DNA from: an uncultured Lachnospiraceae bacterium
GTDB lineage: Bacteria; Bacillota; Clostridia; Lachnospirales; Lachnospiraceae
Length of the DNA: 64,000 nt
Reading direction: 5' to 3'
Assembly (NCBI GenBank): GCA_910576895.1
Contig: CAJTJZ010000001.1
Span: 23,208 to 87,207 of the forward strand
Positions 34,887 to 43,461 of the stretch are shown here, piece by piece. Each line of letters begins with the position of its first letter. Position 1 is the first letter of the stretch. Below the pieces are notes generated by a model, which did not search any database, was not told the DNA's origin, and saw only the letters and a list, made by a program, of their open reading frames with translations. The translations under genes were made by a program, and so were the position numbers.

Positions 34887-35432
34887 TTATGTCTTATTAT
34901 CTATTATTGTCAATATCCGTATAAAATCAGCTTGGTTATATACAGATATTGTTACGGTTACTTTTCTAATTTTTCCAAAAAATCGAAGATATTGTGTTCC
35001 CGGCAAGGCAATACCACAAAAAAGTTCGACAGAAGCTATCAGTTTTTTCTTTTTCATTTTTACTTTAATATTTTCTGGATGTAAAAGTATTAAAGAAGCA
35101 TTTAATTCTTTTTCTATTTGTCTTATCCCCATACTTTCTTGTACTTTATAATCACCTGAAAAAGAATATAAAAATCTCTCATTAATTGCTTTATAATCAT
35201 AATAATAATCATCTTTTTCTAAAGGATGAATGAAAGCATTTTCTAATTTTTCAATATTTTTCTCTAAAACTGCCCTTGCTATAACAACATCATGAAAATA
35301 AAAAGAAGCTACCATAATAGCAAATATAATGCTAAGTATCATTGGTACAATATAAGATGCTTCTACTGTTATACTAGCTGTTAAAAATTTCTCTTTTTCC
35401 TTCATTTCTTTTTTCTTCTTTCTTTTTTTCAT
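34887..35432 (-). CDS. TadE-like pseudopilin
   Basis: 181 residues. A very basic cytosolic leader (KKRKKKKEMKEKEKF) is followed by TASITVEASYIVPMIL, a prepilin-like segment with the conserved Glu five residues after the predicted cleavage point, and one membrane helix (about 20-42), as in TadE/TadF minor pseudopilins. The C-terminal domain is extracytoplasmic with no recognised motif. The start at 35432 lies 1 nt after the stop of the upstream prepilin peptidase gene and has only a weak SD, so translation is probably coupled. A longer frame to 35486 would overlap that gene. Confidence 0.75.
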   Translation of the reverse strand: MKKRKKKKEMKEKEKFLTASITVEASYIVPMILSIIFAIMVASFYFHDVVIARAVLEKNIEKLENAFIHPLEKDDYYYDYKAINERFLYSFSGDYKVQESMGIRQIEKELNASLILLHPENIKVKMKKKKLIASVELFCGIALPGTQYLRFFGKIRKVTVTISVYNQADFIRILTIIDNKT

Positions 35433-35433
35433 C

Positions 35434-35877
35434 TTAGATCTTACATATTTGTATACAACAATAACCAAGAAACAAAAATGGAACAAAAGGAATTTCTGTT
35501 TTCCTTCCTGCTTTTTTGCTTAATAATAAAAGAAAAGAAACTAGTGCCGATAAAAGAAGCCCTATAAAAAGCATACTTAAATTTTCAAAAAATCCATAAA
35601 ATAGTCCTGTAAAACAACAAATAATTCCATCGCCAATTCCTATTTGTCCCCTTGTAAAAAAAGAACATAGAATTAAAAAAATTCCAACACTTACGCCTCC
35701 TAATGCTTCTATTATAATATAGTAGCCATTATTTTTTATCAAAGTTATTATTATAAAAAAGACTCCCATTATCATCCCAAGAAAAGTAACTGGAATAGAA
35801 ATTTTTTTATAGTTTAAATCATAAATACTATTCCACAAAAGAACAACTGTCACTACTATAAACTTAATAATATTCAT
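35434..35877 (-). CDS. A24-family prepilin peptidase, short form
   Basis: 147 residues, mostly hydrophobic with about four to five helices. The two catalytic aspartates are visible in NSIYDLNYKKISI (near residue 21) and QIGIGDGIICC (GxGD, near residue 85), as in TadV/CpaA-type prepilin peptidases, which cleave the Flp and pseudopilin leaders at the membrane. The start at 35877 is supported by GGAGG 9 nt upstream; the stop of the preceding gene is only 1 nt before it. It is the second prepilin peptidase of this locus (the other is at 44540-45139). Confidence 0.8.
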   Translation of the reverse strand: MNIIKFIVVTVVLLWNSIYDLNYKKISIPVTFLGMIMGVFFIIITLIKNNGYYIIIEALGGVSVGIFLILCSFFTRGQIGIGDGIICCFTGLFYGFFENLSMLFIGLLLSALVSFLLLLSKKAGRKTEIPFVPFLFLGYCCIQICKI

Positions 35878-35878
35878 T

Positions 35879-36781
35879 TTAATCTTCCTCCAAGCCACAT
35901 TTAGAACAAGCATAATATCCCTGCTCCTGTGCTTTTGTCAGCTTTTCCTCTCTAATGGTTCTTTTTAAACCAGAACAATCTAATTGACTATGATATCCCT
36001 CTCCCCAAGTTGTAATATAGACTTTTTCGTAAATTTCTCCCTTTTTACAGCAAGAATTACATCGATAATATTTATGTCCTCCCTCATTTCTTATAATTTC
36101 CAAACTTTTAAATGAAGTCTGTTTAATCGATGGATTTAGATAAGTACATGATCGGGATATATGATATACCTTACCAGTTTCTGCAATATATACAATTTTT
36201 GTATCTAAATCTTTTATATCACTATCTGTTTCTTTCAGATTTACCATAGATTTTCCAAGAAAAGCTTTTGTTTTTACTTGTTGAATAATTGTATAAGAAA
36301 GTTTTATAAATGGATTTGGTAACTTAACTTTATAAATTGCAATAATATCAATGTCATTCCCGTTTTCAAGAAACTTTGATGATGAAAATGATATTTTTGC
36401 TACATTATTTTTAATACAGGAATGATTTAAAAATCTCTTATCTACAAAAGAAAGAAACTTTGCTTTTACTAAAGCTTTATTTAATAGACCCTCTGAAAAT
36501 TCTAATAATGTTCCTTGATATCCATAACTTTCCTTTTGCATTGATTGACTTGATTCCATAGATTCTTTGTTTTCTCTGTTTTTTAAAAATTCCTCCGAAA
36601 AATAAACATACTGTGATGAAAAAGAAGCTGTATCAAATATTGCCCTTTGTACTTCAGCTTGAATTAACATCAATTGAAAAAAGGAAAGAAATACCAAAAC
36701 TGCAAAAAAGAAAATAGGAAATACAAAAGCTGCTTCCACTGTAAGAGATGCCCTTTCTTTTTTCTGCTTTTTATTTTCCAT
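35879..36781 (-). CDS. TadE-like pseudopilin with duplicated Cys/His C-terminal module
   Basis: 300 residues. The N-terminus is basic, then ASLTVEAAFVFPIFFFAVLVFL, a TadE-type prepilin segment and membrane helix (12-35). The middle is extracytoplasmic. The C-terminal 105 residues hold two related modules (196-246 and 253-296), each of the form VYI...G..YH....C..L..., ending in a CxxC pair (YYRCNSCCKKG and YYACSKCG). The His/Cys spacing resembles a zinc or disulfide knuckle. AAGAAAGGA lies 14 nt before the ATG, and a MITE-like element ends 33 bp upstream. Confidence 0.78.
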   Translation of the reverse strand: MENKKQKKERASLTVEAAFVFPIFFFAVLVFLSFFQLMLIQAEVQRAIFDTASFSSQYVYFSEEFLKNRENKESMESSQSMQKESYGYQGTLLEFSEGLLNKALVKAKFLSFVDKRFLNHSCIKNNVAKISFSSSKFLENGNDIDIIAIYKVKLPNPFIKLSYTIIQQVKTKAFLGKSMVNLKETDSDIKDLDTKIVYIAETGKVYHISRSCTYLNPSIKQTSFKSLEIIRNEGGHKYYRCNSCCKKGEIYEKVYITTWGEGYHSQLDCSGLKRTIREEKLTKAQEQGYYACSKCGLEED

Positions 36782-36808
36782 CTAAAAAAATCAATTCCTT
36801 TCTTCTTT

Positions 36809-36814
36809 ATATAA
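36809..36814. repeat. Left copy of 6-bp flanking duplication ATATAA
   Basis: ATATAA directly abuts the left end of the MITE-like element; the same hexamer follows its right end at 37092-37097. It looks like a target-site duplication, though AT-rich context makes chance possible. Confidence 0.5.
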
Positions 36815-37091
36815 GGAAACAGATCAGAAAGCGTTTTCCTGCTAAAGAGAGTTTTTTATTATGCGTAGTATTTATTATCAAAAACCCATTACAAAATAAA
36901 TATTGGGAGTATTTATTTTTAGCTTTTAACCGTTTCCCATTTCCATCGAATTTCCTTGCAGCATTTTCTCGATGAAGCTTGAAACAATTATGGCACACGA
37001 CTGCTTTTACTGCTTTGAGATTTGTCTGTTATTATAAAGATTTGTTAATAGTTACAAAATATAACAGGAAAACGCTTTCCGATCTGCTTCC
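36815..37091. mobile_element. MITE-like element, 277 bp
   Basis: Terminal inverted repeats of 27 bp (36815-36841 and 37065-37091) match at 25 positions. Both begin GGAA, contain CAGATC and end GCGTTTTCCTG. It is flanked by direct repeats ATATAA. No transposase fits inside; only a short chance ORF is present. It fills the gap between the DUF5702 and TadE-like genes of the Tad operon. A transposase elsewhere in the genome would be needed to mobilise it. Confidence 0.7.
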
Positions 37092-37097
37092 ATATAA
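37092..37097. repeat. Right copy of 6-bp flanking duplication ATATAA
   Basis: Matches 36809-36814 exactly and abuts the right inverted repeat. Confidence 0.5.
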
Positions 37098-37122
37098 AAT
37101 AAGTAATCATTACTTATATTGA

Positions 37123-39726
37123 TTAATATGCATATTCTGAAATAACTTCCATCTCCCATCCATCCATTTGTTGTTTATTAACAGCAGTTACAAATGGTAA
37201 TCGAAAAAATACAGTTGGTATGAAATAATCTCCTTTGACTTTACATCCAAACACAGCTTCTTTTAACAAAAAACTCTCATGATAGCGTTTCTTCATATTA
37301 AATTGTATAATATCTGCCATTCTATATAGTATTTGTTTCTGCTTTTGTATACAGAAAAATAAATATAAATATTCTAAATATCCAATTCCTGTTTTTTCCT
37401 GATTAGAAAGCTCTGCTGCTTTTTTCTGTACTAATGTTTTTTTAAAGAGAAGTAACTCCTCAAAAGATAAGGTAAGTTCAGAAGGTTGTTTTATTACTGG
37501 TAGTTTTTTTCCCTGCAATAATACAGCAGTATCAACGACTCCTTCCTCATAAGCCCATACAAGTAAAATAACACTCTTTAATACTTCAACTAATGGTTCT
37601 AAGCCAGTAAAACCCGCAATTGCAATGGCTGCTGTATATGCTTCTTTTTGACGACTAGAATCCGCTAATAACGATATATAGTTGCAAATTGTTCTTACAG
37701 CAGTAATCTTTTTTACAGAAGATGCTAAATTATCTTTATCCGATTCCTTTCCTGACAAAATATATTCCTGTTCATATCTTAAAACAGATTCCTTTTCATT
37801 TTTTTCCTCTGAAATATAAGAATAAAATGCATTTTGTACATATCCATTTAGCAAAAACTCTTGTAAAACTGCCTGTCCGACTGCACTTAAAGAAGATAAA
37901 TTTAAAATTTTTTCTGGAATACTAGAAGAAAATTCTCCAAATAGAGAAGAAAAACCGCTTCCTTCTGCTGATATCTCTGTTATTGTATCGCTAATAGTAT
38001 CTAAAAAATTGGATTCTCCTACAGAAGAAAATACTTTTTCCTGCCCTATTGCATTATTTTTTGAAATTTTCTTTTCATCTTTCACAACAAGCGATAATAA
38101 TGTTGTATTTTTTAGTTTTTTTAAAGTATCCATAGGATTTTGCTGTTTTTGTTTTTTTCCTACCATTTTATAAGAAAAAGTAAATTCTGAAATATGATAG
38201 CTCTTTGCTTCCTGTTTTGCCATTTGTAATTCCCTAGCTTTTTCCTGTAATGCCTCTACAGTGACTTCTCCTATATTTAAAGATAAAAAAATTTCAATAG
38301 ATGATAATATTTGACCATTTTCCTGTAAATATTGAGAAAATGCATTCAAATCGCAAATTTCCTTTTTTTCTCCTTCTCTCTCTATTCCAAGGGATAAAGA
38401 TACTTCCTTGCAATCTTCCTCAAAAGAGTGATACATTTCTTGAGATAATCCTCCTTTTTCCTGATCTAACACATTTTGATATTTTTGTGCAAACTCTCTT
38501 GCCTGTTCTTGCAATACTTTTAGTTTAGGAATTAATTCCAACGCCTTTTCTATACAGGGTTTAATATTACTAACCTTCTCCTTTAATTTTTTGCTCTTTT
38601 TTTTCCATTCAGAAGAAAAGGATGTTTTTACTTTCTCTGCCTTTTCTATCTTCTTATTAAGCTCCTTTTCTTCCTTTTTTATCTGTTCTTTTTTTCTATT
38701 TTGATTAGAAAGCTGTCTTTCATATTCTCTTACAGTGCTTTCTATTCCACTAGAGCTATTATCTTCTGTATCTTTGCCTTTTTCTGCTTTCTTTTGTGCT
38801 TTCCTTTGCGTTTCCTGCTGTAATGCAAGAAGTGCTGCCTGAAGTCCTAGCTCTAAATTTTTACTTTCATTATCCAATGTTTCTTGTTCTAATTGCAATT
38901 CTAGTAATCGCTTTTTACATTGTTCCAAATCAAGACATGCTTTTTGTGTTTCTTCTATTAAACCCTGAAGTGTTTCTAAGCATTCCTGCGGATTATAATA
39001 TTTATCTTTTAGAGATTCGAAAACAATCCCATCTTCAATTCCCGGAACACCATGTTTTGCTCCTCCATATAAAAATTGTTTTACAAAATGATTTTTTACT
39101 TTTAATTTATTTCCCCAATATTGAACACCATTTTTTCCAAAATCAATTCCATCAATCAGTTCCATTAATTCTAACATTTCTTTACTATATTGATATAATT
39201 TTTGCTCTGTTTCTAACTTCTGCTCAGAAACCCTTGCTGCCGATTTTGTTTGCTTTACAATTTTAAATAACTTTAACAATTCTTCTACAAATTCTTCTGC
39301 CACTTGATATTTCATAAATTCAGCCGCTTCATGTTTTAAAATATCTCCATCTTCATCTACTATCATTTCCTTTGTTTCTATGGAAAGATTATTTAATTTT
39401 ATATGCCAAAAATCAAGTACTGGCATTATTTCCAATTTTCCTAATATCCCCTTTTCTTGATCACGATTAGGGGATAAAGAAGCAAGAATTGCTCTTTTTA
39501 TTTCTGATTCTGCCTCCTCATCCTCTCCAGTAAATGCAAATAAATGATAATCTTCCCATAATTCCTTATTATAATCGGCAAACATCATTTGCATGGCTCT
39601 TGATGTATTTTCTGTTAAAAATGGTTTTGCTGACTCATATCTTGCTGCCTCAAGCAATGTGCCAACAAGTGCTAATAATAATGGCAGTAATAGCGATAAA
39701 AAAACAGTAATACTTCCCTTTCTCAT
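37123..39726 (-). CDS. DUF5702 (TadG-like) protein
   Basis: 867 residues. The N-terminus MRKGSITVFLSLLLPLLLALVGTLLEAARYE is a prepilin-like/TadG-type segment with one membrane helix, after which the protein is predicted extracytoplasmic. Residues 150-200 and 265-430 are long Gln/Glu/Lys coiled coils. The C-terminal 250 residues are more globular (CNYISLLADSSRQKEAY, GFTGLEPLVEVLKSVILLVWAYEEGVVD). DUF5702 proteins are typical of clostridial Flp loci and probably occupy the TadG position, anchoring or initiating the fibre. The ATG overlaps the stop of the flp gene by 4 bp (ATGA), which shows translational coupling. Confidence 0.82.
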   Translation of the reverse strand: MRKGSITVFLSLLLPLLLALVGTLLEAARYESAKPFLTENTSRAMQMMFADYNKELWEDYHLFAFTGEDEEAESEIKRAILASLSPNRDQEKGILGKLEIMPVLDFWHIKLNNLSIETKEMIVDEDGDILKHEAAEFMKYQVAEEFVEELLKLFKIVKQTKSAARVSEQKLETEQKLYQYSKEMLELMELIDGIDFGKNGVQYWGNKLKVKNHFVKQFLYGGAKHGVPGIEDGIVFESLKDKYYNPQECLETLQGLIEETQKACLDLEQCKKRLLELQLEQETLDNESKNLELGLQAALLALQQETQRKAQKKAEKGKDTEDNSSSGIESTVREYERQLSNQNRKKEQIKKEEKELNKKIEKAEKVKTSFSSEWKKKSKKLKEKVSNIKPCIEKALELIPKLKVLQEQAREFAQKYQNVLDQEKGGLSQEMYHSFEEDCKEVSLSLGIEREGEKKEICDLNAFSQYLQENGQILSSIEIFLSLNIGEVTVEALQEKARELQMAKQEAKSYHISEFTFSYKMVGKKQKQQNPMDTLKKLKNTTLLSLVVKDEKKISKNNAIGQEKVFSSVGESNFLDTISDTITEISAEGSGFSSLFGEFSSSIPEKILNLSSLSAVGQAVLQEFLLNGYVQNAFYSYISEEKNEKESVLRYEQEYILSGKESDKDNLASSVKKITAVRTICNYISLLADSSRQKEAYTAAIAIAGFTGLEPLVEVLKSVILLVWAYEEGVVDTAVLLQGKKLPVIKQPSELTLSFEELLLFKKTLVQKKAAELSNQEKTGIGYLEYLYLFFCIQKQKQILYRMADIIQFNMKKRYHESFLLKEAVFGCKVKGDYFIPTVFFRLPFVTAVNKQQMDGWEMEVISEYAY

Positions 39727-39911
39727 TCTATTTCACTCTGAATGCCTTCTGTATCAGAATTTATTTTTGAAAAGGCATTTGTTACAAGCTCTACAATATT
39801 ATTTTTAAATAAGAGCACTAATGCTACTAAAACAACAAGAATTAAAATAATTTCAATAATTCCAATTCCCTGTTCCTCTGTCCAAAAATCATTTCCATAG
39901 TAGTCTTTCAT
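39723..39911 (-). CDS. flp: Flp-family type IVb major pilin
   Basis: 62 residues. A charged leader (KDYYGNDFWTEEQG) ends at GIGIIEIILILVVLVALVLLF. The pattern G/(I)xxxE with Glu near +5 of the mature protein and a long hydrophobic helix is the Flp pilin signature. The tail is short and acidic (SDTEGIQSEIE). The start at 39911 follows GGAGGAG; the ATG at 39929 lies within the SD region. It lies between tadC and the DUF5702 gene in the operon and should be cleaved by one of the two prepilin peptidases. It is smaller than Gram-negative Flp but normal for clostridia. Confidence 0.85.
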   Translation of the reverse strand: MKDYYGNDFWTEEQGIGIIEIILILVVLVALVLLFKNNIVELVTNAFSKINSDTEGIQSEIE

Positions 39912-39980
39912 AAAATAAAACTCCTCCATTCTCTTTCTATTTAAAATATTACTAAAACATTCTTTATCTCTTTTTATTTA

Positions 39981-41477
39981 TCAAAACGACATAAATGCCG
40001 GAATCATAATAATTGCAAATACAATACAAAGCATAATAAGCATAGGAAACAATAGCTTTGTTCCTGCTTCTTCTCCCATAACACGAATTCTTTCCTTATT
40101 CTGTTCCATTGCAAGAACAGATTCATTTTCTAATAAAAGCAGCAAATCTCCAGAACCTTTTTTACTATTTTGAATTAATAATGAAGTAAATTTTAAATAT
40201 GGCATTAACTTTGTTCTCTTTCCAAATAACTCCATAGCATCTATTTCAGAAGCTCCATTTTCTATTGCTCTAACAACGGCTGCCATTTCTTCATAAACAT
40301 ATCTTTTTTCTTTGCTTTTCTTTTTATTTCTTCTATACTCTTGTACTAATCTTTCAAAAACACCTCGTATTGTAAGTCCTGCATTGATTAATAAAACAAA
40401 TTTATTTACTATTTTTGGATAATCCTCCATAAGCTGTTTTTCTCTCTTTTTTTCTTCTTCCTTTATCTTTCCTACAGGAACTATCGTAAATAAAATAATA
40501 AAAGTAATACCAAGACATACCATAGGAAACATAGAATTTTTTTCTTTATTAATAATTACCTGATAATCTCCAATCTCTTTTGGAAGTTCAAAAAATTCCT
40601 TTTTTCTTGTTCTTTCCTCTTGCTTTGATATTATAGTTTTCAGCCCTTGCCATGCACGTTCCATAGCAGTATATTCTTCTGGAAGTACTTTAAGAAAAAA
40701 ACTATATTCCGCCTGAAAACCTGAACTGGATATTACTGCAATAAGTTCTGTAAGTACACCATCTTTCGGAAGTGTTTCATCTGTCCATGTATTTTTTAAT
40801 GTTCCATCTGTTTTTACTATTTCTCCATCTGTTTTCCATTTTATTTTTATGGAAGTATTGGGATATCGCTCTAAAAGCTTTAATGGTTTTCTTACTTCTT
40901 CTATAGATACATTCTCTGCTAAAATAAATCCCTCAAGATTTTTCTCTACTTTCTTTAAAACAAGATCCCATTCCTTTTTTGTATACTGTTTTTCTTTTAC
41001 TTTAAAATTTAGAACTTGTCTTTCATCAGACTCATTCTCTTTTACTGCTTTTAAAGTAATATCCTCCGATATTTCTTTTTCCCCTTCTCCATATAAGGGA
41101 CGCATAATCTTTTTTGTTTCTTCTCTCTCTTGTTCTGTTAAAGTGTTAATAGAAAATAACAATAGCAAACATAAAACAAGTAAAGATCCATAAATTCCAT
41201 AGCTAATTCTCTGGCATTGATATTTCAATACTGCCATTTTAAAGTCTTCTCCAATAAAAATATCATAAATACGTTTTTTTTGTTTATCAGAAAAGAAACG
41301 ATGAAAATGACATTTTTCTAAAAGAAAACAAGCAGAAGAATAAAAATATTCTTGTTTTTTAAATAATTCCTTTTTATAACTCTTTGTAAAAATAAGAAAG
41401 CCAACAAGTATTACTAATAAAAAAGAAATTACGATTATCCCTATCTTTTTTCCCTCCCTTCTTTTCCTTTTTATCAT
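39981..41477 (-). CDS. tadC: TadC-like inner-membrane assembly protein with inserted ectodomain
   Basis: 498 residues of the T2SSF/GspF family. Hydrophobic helices lie at about 12-31, 92-111, 317-336 and 473-495. Residues 113-315, between helices two and three, form a soluble segment not present in classical TadC (about 290 residues in total). The cytosolic T2SSF core is at about 345-470 (DYPKIVNKFVLLINAGLTIRGVFERL and NSKKGSGDLLLLLENESVLAMEQ). It follows tadB by 3 nt with no SD of its own, suggesting coupled translation. It pairs with TadB to form the platform of the Tad secretion machine. Confidence 0.83.
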   Translation of the reverse strand: MIKRKRREGKKIGIIVISFLLVILVGFLIFTKSYKKELFKKQEYFYSSACFLLEKCHFHRFFSDKQKKRIYDIFIGEDFKMAVLKYQCQRISYGIYGSLLVLCLLLLFSINTLTEQEREETKKIMRPLYGEGEKEISEDITLKAVKENESDERQVLNFKVKEKQYTKKEWDLVLKKVEKNLEGFILAENVSIEEVRKPLKLLERYPNTSIKIKWKTDGEIVKTDGTLKNTWTDETLPKDGVLTELIAVISSSGFQAEYSFFLKVLPEEYTAMERAWQGLKTIISKQEERTRKKEFFELPKEIGDYQVIINKEKNSMFPMVCLGITFIILFTIVPVGKIKEEEKKREKQLMEDYPKIVNKFVLLINAGLTIRGVFERLVQEYRRNKKKSKEKRYVYEEMAAVVRAIENGASEIDAMELFGKRTKLMPYLKFTSLLIQNSKKGSGDLLLLLENESVLAMEQNKERIRVMGEEAGTKLLFPMLIMLCIVFAIIMIPAFMSF

Positions 41478-41480
41478 TTT

Positions 41481-42233
41481 TTATTCAAAATTCACTATTT
41501 TCTGTGATAAAAAATATGCAATAAGATATACAAGTAATGCTATTGTCATAATCATAATTCCTGTTATGTTATGATACATTGGTTTCATAAAATCAGAAGA
41601 AAAAAACCACATATATGCAATAATCCCAAGCGGTACAAGATTCATAATATTTGCTTCATATCGCTTTCCAGCAATAGAAATATCAATTTCTCTTTGCATT
41701 TCAAGTTTTCCTTCTATTACTTTGCAGGTATTTTTAATAATCTTTATCATATCTCCCCCTGTTCTTTTTGCTGTAGCAAATACTTCTGCAAAATCCATAA
41801 TTTCCTCAACATCGCTTCGCATTGCAAAATCCTCTAATGCATGTTCTACCGTACAATTCATCTGTATTTTATGAATAATAGAATAAAATTCTCGCATAAT
41901 ATCTGCATCCCTTGTATAGATAAGACTTAAATCACGATATGCTTCTTCAAAAGAATTTTCAGCAGAATATCCTGCATTTAATGCTCCAGCAATACTTTTC
42001 ATTCCCTCTAAAAATTCTAACGCTAGTTTTTGCTTTCGCTCTTTTATCTTTTGTTTTTTCTTTAAACTTACATAAAAATACGAAAATGGAAGAAGTAAGA
42101 AAAACGCAATAATACTTTTATAAAATAAAACTGCAAATACGGCACAAATAAATACTCCCTTTACATAAGTAAAGAATCGTTCTAGTAACTTCATATCACA
42201 GGAATTATAATCAATATCTTTTTTATATTTCAT
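41481..42233 (-). CDS. tadB: TadB-like inner-membrane assembly protein
   Basis: 250 residues of the T2SSF/GspF family. Two N-terminal helices (about 24-55) are followed by the cytosolic four-helix T2SSF core (ALEFLEGMKSIAGALNAGYSAENSFEEAYRDL, CTVEHALEDFAMRSDVEEIMDFAEVFATAKRTGGDMIKIIKNTC) and two C-terminal helices (about 195-245). It is shorter than proteobacterial TadB because the extra N-terminal domain is missing. The start overlaps the end of tadA by 11 bp. Confidence 0.85.
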   Translation of the reverse strand: MKYKKDIDYNSCDMKLLERFFTYVKGVFICAVFAVLFYKSIIAFFLLLPFSYFYVSLKKKQKIKERKQKLALEFLEGMKSIAGALNAGYSAENSFEEAYRDLSLIYTRDADIMREFYSIIHKIQMNCTVEHALEDFAMRSDVEEIMDFAEVFATAKRTGGDMIKIIKNTCKVIEGKLEMQREIDISIAGKRYEANIMNLVPLGIIAYMWFFSSDFMKPMYHNITGIMIMTIALLVYLIAYFLSQKIVNFE

Positions 42234-43461
42234 TTAATACAAGCCCCGCCCTTTCCAATTTTCCCCTATTTTTTAATCTATTTTCTGTACGAAAAAGTTC
42301 TCCTAAAATCACTCCCTGCTTTTCTCCTACTTCTCGAAATTTATATAAAACTGAGATATCTGGTCCTGTTTCTGTTTCAATTACCTCCGATATCTCAAGA
42401 ACACGTCTTGATTTATCCCGAAGTCTTCCAAGATGCACCATAATATCAATCGCAGAAGCAATTTGTTTTCTTACTGCTAACAGTGGCAGTTCCAGTCCCA
42501 TTAAAAATAGCGTTTCCAATCTTCCTAACATATCTTTGGAACTATTTCCATGCCCTGTAGAAAGTGAACCATCATGTCCTGTATCAAACGCTGAAATTAA
42601 ATCTACTGCTGCACCATCTCTTACTTCTCCTAATATTATTCTGTCAGGTCTCATACGCAATGCTGTTTTTATTAGTTCTCGTATGGTAATTTCATTCTTT
42701 CCTTCAATATTTGCATTTCTTGCTTCTAAGCTAACAAGATTTTGAATATTGGATAACCTTAACTCCGCAGAATCTTCAATGGTAATAATTCTTTCATCTT
42801 CTGGAATACAAGAGGATAATGCATTTAAAAAGGTAGTCTTTCCAGATCCTGTTCCGCCGCTAATAAAAATATTGTACTTACTCTGTACCAATTTTTTTAA
42901 TATATATGCCGTTTCTTCCGAAAGAGAGCCAAGCCCTACAAGCGTTTCCATTGTATAAGGTTCTTTTGAAAACTTTCTTATTGTAAGAATAGGCCCATTT
43001 AAGGCTACTGGGGCAAGTACAATATTAACACGAGAACCATCTTCTAATCTGGCATCTACAATTGGATTTGTTTCATTGACCATACGATTACAGCCAGATA
43101 CAATCTGCTGTATTACATCTTCCAATCGTTCCTTTGCAGAAAAAGAAGCATCCCATCGAAACAATTTTCCATGTTTTTCTACAAAAATATCTTTTGCCCC
43201 ATTCACCATAATTTCCGTAATTTCCCTATCTTCTAAAAGTTCTTGTAAAATATCTAAACGGCGTAAACTATTAAAAATCCCCCTTTTTATAGAATTTCGT
43301 TCCTCAAGACTAATATAATGTTTTTTTGCAGCAAGCCATATTTCATGTTCAATCACATGTTTTACTTCTTCATCTTCCAAATCTCTTGTCATATCAAGCT
43401 TTGATAAAACATTTTCCCGAATTTTTACAGAAAGCGTTTGCCCTATTTCCTTTTCTTCCAT
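42223..43461 (-). CDS. tadA: TadA/CpaF-type assembly ATPase
   Basis: Hexameric VirB11/GspE-like ATPase that powers Flp pilus assembly, located at the cytosolic face. The 412 residues contain an N-terminal helical domain, VNGAKDIFVEKHGKLFRWD, EDGSRVNIVLAPVA, Walker A SGGTGSGKTTFLNAL (about 203-217), the Asp box ITIEDSAELRL, and Walker B RMRPDRIILGEVRDGAAVDLI followed by the His box TGHDGSLSTGHGNS. All catalytic residues are present. AGGTGG lies about 10 nt before the ATG, which overlaps the tadZ stop by one base. Confidence 0.94.
   Translation of the reverse strand: MEEKEIGQTLSVKIRENVLSKLDMTRDLEDEEVKHVIEHEIWLAAKKHYISLEERNSIKRGIFNSLRRLDILQELLEDREITEIMVNGAKDIFVEKHGKLFRWDASFSAKERLEDVIQQIVSGCNRMVNETNPIVDARLEDGSRVNIVLAPVALNGPILTIRKFSKEPYTMETLVGLGSLSEETAYILKKLVQSKYNIFISGGTGSGKTTFLNALSSCIPEDERIITIEDSAELRLSNIQNLVSLEARNANIEGKNEITIRELIKTALRMRPDRIILGEVRDGAAVDLISAFDTGHDGSLSTGHGNSSKDMLGRLETLFLMGLELPLLAVRKQIASAIDIMVHLGRLRDKSRRVLEISEVIETETGPDISVLYKFREVGEKQGVILGELFRTENRLKNRGKLERAGLVLNEI

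Noticed and set aside
36807..36998. 63-codon ORF on the minus strand inside the MITE-like element
   Set aside because: No SD, no recognisable family, and it overlaps the inverted repeat; likely chance.
38796..39266. 156-codon plus-strand ORF opposite DUF5702
   Set aside because: A hydrophobic low-complexity antisense shadow of a Lys/Glu/Gln-rich coding region, without SD.
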